Below, piece by piece: positions 61,124 through 64,000 of a stretch of DNA of 64,000 nucleotides (positions are counted from its first letter, which is position 1; each line of letters opens with the position of its first letter). Source of the DNA: Burkholderiales bacterium (lineage in GTDB: Bacteria > Pseudomonadota > Gammaproteobacteria > Burkholderiales > SG8-39); contig JADLAV010000088.1 in NCBI GenBank assembly GCA_020848075.1, positions 1 through 64,000 on the forward strand, in the 5' to 3' direction. Position numbers and translations under genes: made by a program. Under the pieces are notes generated by a model that saw nothing but the letters and a program-made list of their open reading frames with translations, had not been told where the DNA came from and did not search any database.

Positions 61124-63109
61124 ATGCTCGCACGCGTGTTGATAGCGAACCGGGGAGAGATCGCGCGACGCATCGCGCGGACGTGCAATCGGATGGGTAT
61201 CGAGTACGTTACGGTCCATTCGGAGGCGGACACCGGAGCGAGCTACCTCGACGGGGCGGTCACCAGCGTCTGCATAGGTCCGACCCCTGCGAGCGAGAGC
61301 TATCTGAGCATTGACCGGTTGCTCGACGCAGCAAGGGAGACGGGCTGCGACACGGTGCATCCAGGTTACGGCTTCCTGTCAGAAAATCCGGCCTTTGCTG
61401 CCGCGGTGGTCGATGCCGGCATGGTCTTCGTTGGCCCTGACGCACAGACGATTGCTGCTATGGGGGACAAAGGCCGGGCCAAGGCAATCATGGCCGGGGT
61501 GGGGGTCCCGGTAATTCCAGGGTCCGGCGAGGCGAGCGACGATCCGATCCGTGTGGCAGAGATGGCGAAGACGGTCGGGTTGCCGGCATTGTTGAAGCCG
61601 GTGGCCGGCGGGGGTGGCAAGGGAATGGAAGTTGTCACTGCCTGGGAGGGTCTTTCGGCGGCAGCGGAATCGGCAATCCGATTGGCTCGTTCGACGTTCG
61701 CCGACGGCCGCGTGCTTGTCGAGCGTCTGGTGCAGAAGCCACGCCACATCGAGGTACAGGTGTTCGGTGATTCACACGGCAACGTTGTGCATCTGTTCGA
61801 GCGCGAATGCTCGCTGCAGCGGCGCCATCAGAAGATCGTCGAAGAGGCACCATCCGCAAACCTGGACGAGCGCATCCGCGAGCAACTCCTGTCGGCCGCG
61901 GTTCGCGGCGCACGGGCGATCGGATACCGGAACGCCGGGACCTTCGAGTTTATGGTTGGCACCGACGGCTCGTTCTACTTCCTCGAGGTCAATACTCGGC
62001 TGCAGGTGGAACACCCGGTCACTGAAGAGATTACCGGCATCGATCTGGTCGAGTGGCAACTTCGCGTGGCGGATGGCGAGCCGCTTCCTCTGCGGCAGCA
62101 TGAGATCGTCGCCAGCGGGCATGCGATCGAGTGCAGGGTGTACGCCGAGGATCCTTCGAAAGACTTCCGACCGACCCCAGGCCGGGTGCGGCGCGTGATA
62201 TGGCCCCCGCGCGTGCGGATCGAATCCGCGCTGTGTGGCGGGGATGACGTGTCGCCTCACTACGACCCGATGATCGCCAAGTTGATTGTCCACGCGGCTG
62301 ATCGAGAACAGGCCTTGCAAGCGATGCGCGAGGGATTGCAACGCACTGGGCTGTTGGGCCTGACGACGAATGTCGGCTTCCTCGTGAAGTTGCTGGCCGA
62401 CCGCAGTGTCGCCGACGGTCAGGTCGATACACGGTACATCGATTCGAACCTCAGCCGATTTGTTGACGATTCAGCGTACATCGCCAAGGCGATCGCGTGC
62501 GCGGCGGCATTGTCGTCCGTTGGCAGAGTGCGAACGGCGACCGGAACAATGGCATGTTCGCCTTGGGAGTCCACCGCTTCGACGGGAATCGTGGATCGCG
62601 CGCAGCTTGACCCCAGCGCACCTTTCGGGCGGGTCGCCTTTCGGGCGGACGAACGTTGGATGCGCGCGAGGGTACTGGCGGTCGGCCAAACGTGGGCGCG
62701 CATTGCAGTCGGTGAGGAAGATGGTTCGACCTGCGAAGTGACGATCGAGGCACGCGACGGGGTGCGGGGCGGGACGGTTGACGCATTGCCATGGTCGGCC
62801 CTCGAAGTGCCTGATGCGTTCGAGTTGGTCATCGCGGGTCAGCGAGTGAGGTTGGAGGCCACCCTCGACGGGTCGGTGCCGAGCGGCGGGGAGCGCGTAG
62901 CGGCCGCTCCAATGGCCGGGAGCGTGGTGCTGATCAATGTTCGTCCCGGAGACAGGGTCGAGCGCGGCGCAGTCCTCGCCGTCGTGGAAGCGATGAAAAT
63001 GGAGAATCCGGTGGTTGCTCAGCGTGACGGCGTCGTCGAACAAGTGATGGTGGACATAGGCGACAGCGTGAGTGGCGGTCAAGCCTTGGTCCTGCTGGAA
63101 GCCCAGTAG
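61124..63109 (+). CDS. Acyl-CoA carboxylase, biotin carboxylase/biotin carrier (alpha) subunit
   Basis: 661 residues. The N-terminal biotin carboxylase starts MLARVLIANRGEIARRIARTCNRMG and has the ATP-grasp glycine loop KPVAGGGGKGM and FLEVNTRLQVEHPVTEEITGID. The C-terminal biotinyl domain carries EAMKMENPVV with the biotinylated lysine at 625. It matches LiuD/AtuF in length and order. With the beta subunit it makes a 3-methylglutaconyl- or isohexenylglutaconyl-CoA-type product, if the group assignment is right. Confidence 0.93.
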   Translation: MLARVLIANRGEIARRIARTCNRMGIEYVTVHSEADTGASYLDGAVTSVCIGPTPASESYLSIDRLLDAARETGCDTVHPGYGFLSENPAFAAAVVDAGMVFVGPDAQTIAAMGDKGRAKAIMAGVGVPVIPGSGEASDDPIRVAEMAKTVGLPALLKPVAGGGGKGMEVVTAWEGLSAAAESAIRLARSTFADGRVLVERLVQKPRHIEVQVFGDSHGNVVHLFERECSLQRRHQKIVEEAPSANLDERIREQLLSAAVRGARAIGYRNAGTFEFMVGTDGSFYFLEVNTRLQVEHPVTEEITGIDLVEWQLRVADGEPLPLRQHEIVASGHAIECRVYAEDPSKDFRPTPGRVRRVIWPPRVRIESALCGGDDVSPHYDPMIAKLIVHAADREQALQAMREGLQRTGLLGLTTNVGFLVKLLADRSVADGQVDTRYIDSNLSRFVDDSAYIAKAIACAAALSSVGRVRTATGTMACSPWESTASTGIVDRAQLDPSAPFGRVAFRADERWMRARVLAVGQTWARIAVGEEDGSTCEVTIEARDGVRGGTVDALPWSALEVPDAFELVIAGQRVRLEATLDGSVPSGGERVAAAPMAGSVVLINVRPGDRVERGAVLAVVEAMKMENPVVAQRDGVVEQVMVDIGDSVSGGQALVLLEAQ

Positions 63110-63142
63110 CGGGAGGCAGTCCGCTAACGCGGATCCCGCGCC

Positions 63143-63631
63143 TTGCGCGACCCGTATATTCATATGAAAGAGCTGACATTGTGGTCGAGAGAACCGAATG
63201 AGGCACTCACGATGACATCTTGCGAGCCGGAACGGAAGGCCCCAACCACCGATGGAGAACTGGCGGCACTTCTCCGCAGTTCGCTCGAATCCGACTCGCC
63301 AGCATCGCGCGACCTCCGCCGCCGAGGTCGGTGGACGTCGGCGAGGATACTGGTCGGCATCGGCAATGCAGAAACCCTCGTGGAGGTTAGCGGGGGGGTC
63401 CTGACGTTGCGCGCGGAAGTGCCGCTCCTGAGCTCATGGGACTTCTGCGTGCGCGGTCCCGGCCACGCGTGGGCGTCGCTGTGGCGAGCAATTCCTGACC
63501 CCGGGTGTCACGATCTTTTCGCTCTGACGAAGCGTGGCGACCTTCGAGTCGAGGGGAACCTGCAGCCATTCATGTCCAGCCTTCAGTATTTCAAGGACTT
63601 GCTTGTGATGCCCCGCGGGGTGTTGGAATGA
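63143..63631 (+). CDS. Small protein of unknown function, coupled to an alpha/beta hydrolase
   Basis: 162 residues from the first in-frame start; ATG 63164 or 63212 (139 residues) are plausible alternatives. No clear motif. The central part (SWDFCVRGPGHAWASLWRAIPDPGCHDLFALTKRGDLRVEGNLQPFMSSLQYFKDLL) recalls SCP2-like lipid-binding proteins, but weakly. The stop overlaps the hydrolase ATG (ATGA), so the two are probably a functional pair. Confidence 0.65.
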   Translation: MRDPYIHMKELTLWSREPNEALTMTSCEPERKAPTTDGELAALLRSSLESDSPASRDLRRRGRWTSARILVGIGNAETLVEVSGGVLTLRAEVPLLSSWDFCVRGPGHAWASLWRAIPDPGCHDLFALTKRGDLRVEGNLQPFMSSLQYFKDLLVMPRGVLE

Positions 63632-64000
63632 CTACCCCAGTCTACGAGCCAATCGTCGGGCGTTATCTGGCTGCAGAAATTCTTGGCGAATTGTGCCGCA
63701 TCCATGTCGAGGAGGCGGGGAGCGGAATCCCGCTGGTGTGCCTGCATACCGCGGGCGCTGACAGCAGACAGTTCAGGCATCTGATGTGCGACAACTCAAT
63801 CACAGCATACTATCGGGTTATTGCTTTCGATATGCCTTGGCACGGCAAGTCGTATCCACCGGCAGGGTGGGAGAGAAAGGAATACCGGTTGACGACCGAG
63901 CGCTACGTGGCGACGGTCAGGGCGTTCTGCCGGGCTCTTGCGCTCGATCGACCTGTCGTTATGGGCTGCTCGATCGGGGGACGCATCGTGCTGCAATTGG
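63628..64000 (+). CDS. Alpha/beta hydrolase (partial, cut by window end)
   Basis: 124 residues visible from ATG 63628. The fold features are PLVCLHTAGADSRQFRHL, VIAFDMPWHGKSYPP and the nucleophile elbow GCSIGG with a serine. The remaining catalytic acid and histidine lie beyond the window. It may hydrolyse a CoA thioester, an ester or a C-C bond in the pathway. Coupled to the preceding small gene by ATGA. Confidence 0.85.
   Translation, partial: MTTPVYEPIVGRYLAAEILGELCRIHVEEAGSGIPLVCLHTAGADSRQFRHLMCDNSITAYYRVIAFDMPWHGKSYPPAGWERKEYRLTTERYVATVRAFCRALALDRPVVMGCSIGGRIVLQL

Overview
The window looks like a piece of a high-GC betaproteobacterial chromosome. The reasons are the gene order (mutL-miaA; ftsK-lolA-rarA-serS), a 112-residue PII protein with its uridylylation tyrosine, a MutL that keeps the endonuclease motif, and frequent GTG/TTG starts. 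No rRNA, CRISPR array, insertion sequence, integrase or transposase was recognised.  Region 1 (1-25.9 kb) is housekeeping: gamma-glutamyltransferase, miaA, mutL, a DedA membrane protein, amiC, tsaE, queG, an ABC-F ATPase, a RhlE-type helicase, a FemAB-like acyltransferase with a tiny coupled upstream gene, glnB, an Smr protein, trxB, a Crp/Fnr regulator, ftsK, lolA, rarA, serS, and the pxpBCA 5-oxoprolinase operon. Genes are tightly packed. Short palindromic repeats sit in several gaps.  Region 2 (25.95-33.75 kb) begins at a tRNA-Ser(CGA) gene. A perfect 60-bp copy of the 3' end of that tRNA recurs at 33693-33752, so the DNA between looks like an integrated element that has no recombinase. It carries a RES/Xre toxin-antitoxin pair with a palindromic operator, an HTH protein coupled to a SNF2 helicase, a SWIM zinc-finger protein whose frame continues into a CcbP-like calcium-binding domain, and a HigBA-type pair.  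Region 3 (33.75-36.6 kb) is decayed accessory DNA just beyond the second tRNA fragment. It starts with another cluster of short repeats like those beside the tRNA. It holds a toxin gene with an in-frame amber stop, its intact antitoxin, a DUF169 gene, and a truncated, frameshifted LysR regulator directly upstream of tcuA.  Region 4 (36.6-64 kb) is a large catabolic cluster, visibly less GC-rich than region 1. tcuAB (tricarballylate-type dehydrogenase and electron-transfer protein) converge on a LivKHMGF-type ABC importer. Upstream on the same reverse strand lie a creatininase-family hydrolase, two Old Yellow Enzyme-type reductases and an acyl-CoA dehydrogenase. Divergent from these, a forward run encodes an enoyl-CoA hydratase, two IclR regulators, a 2,4-dienoyl-CoA-reductase-like SDR, a second SDR, an acyl-CoA synthetase, an acyl-CoA dehydrogenase, a second crotonase, a split AtuA-type protein, a two-subunit biotin-dependent acyl-CoA carboxylase, a small unknown protein, and an alpha/beta hydrolase cut by the window end. 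A shared 16-bp motif (TTCCGCA-N3-TGG-R) in three promoter gaps is a candidate IclR operator. I infer import, CoA activation, dehydrogenation, ene reduction, carboxylation and hydration of a branched or unsaturated acid. The substrate cannot be read from the sequence.
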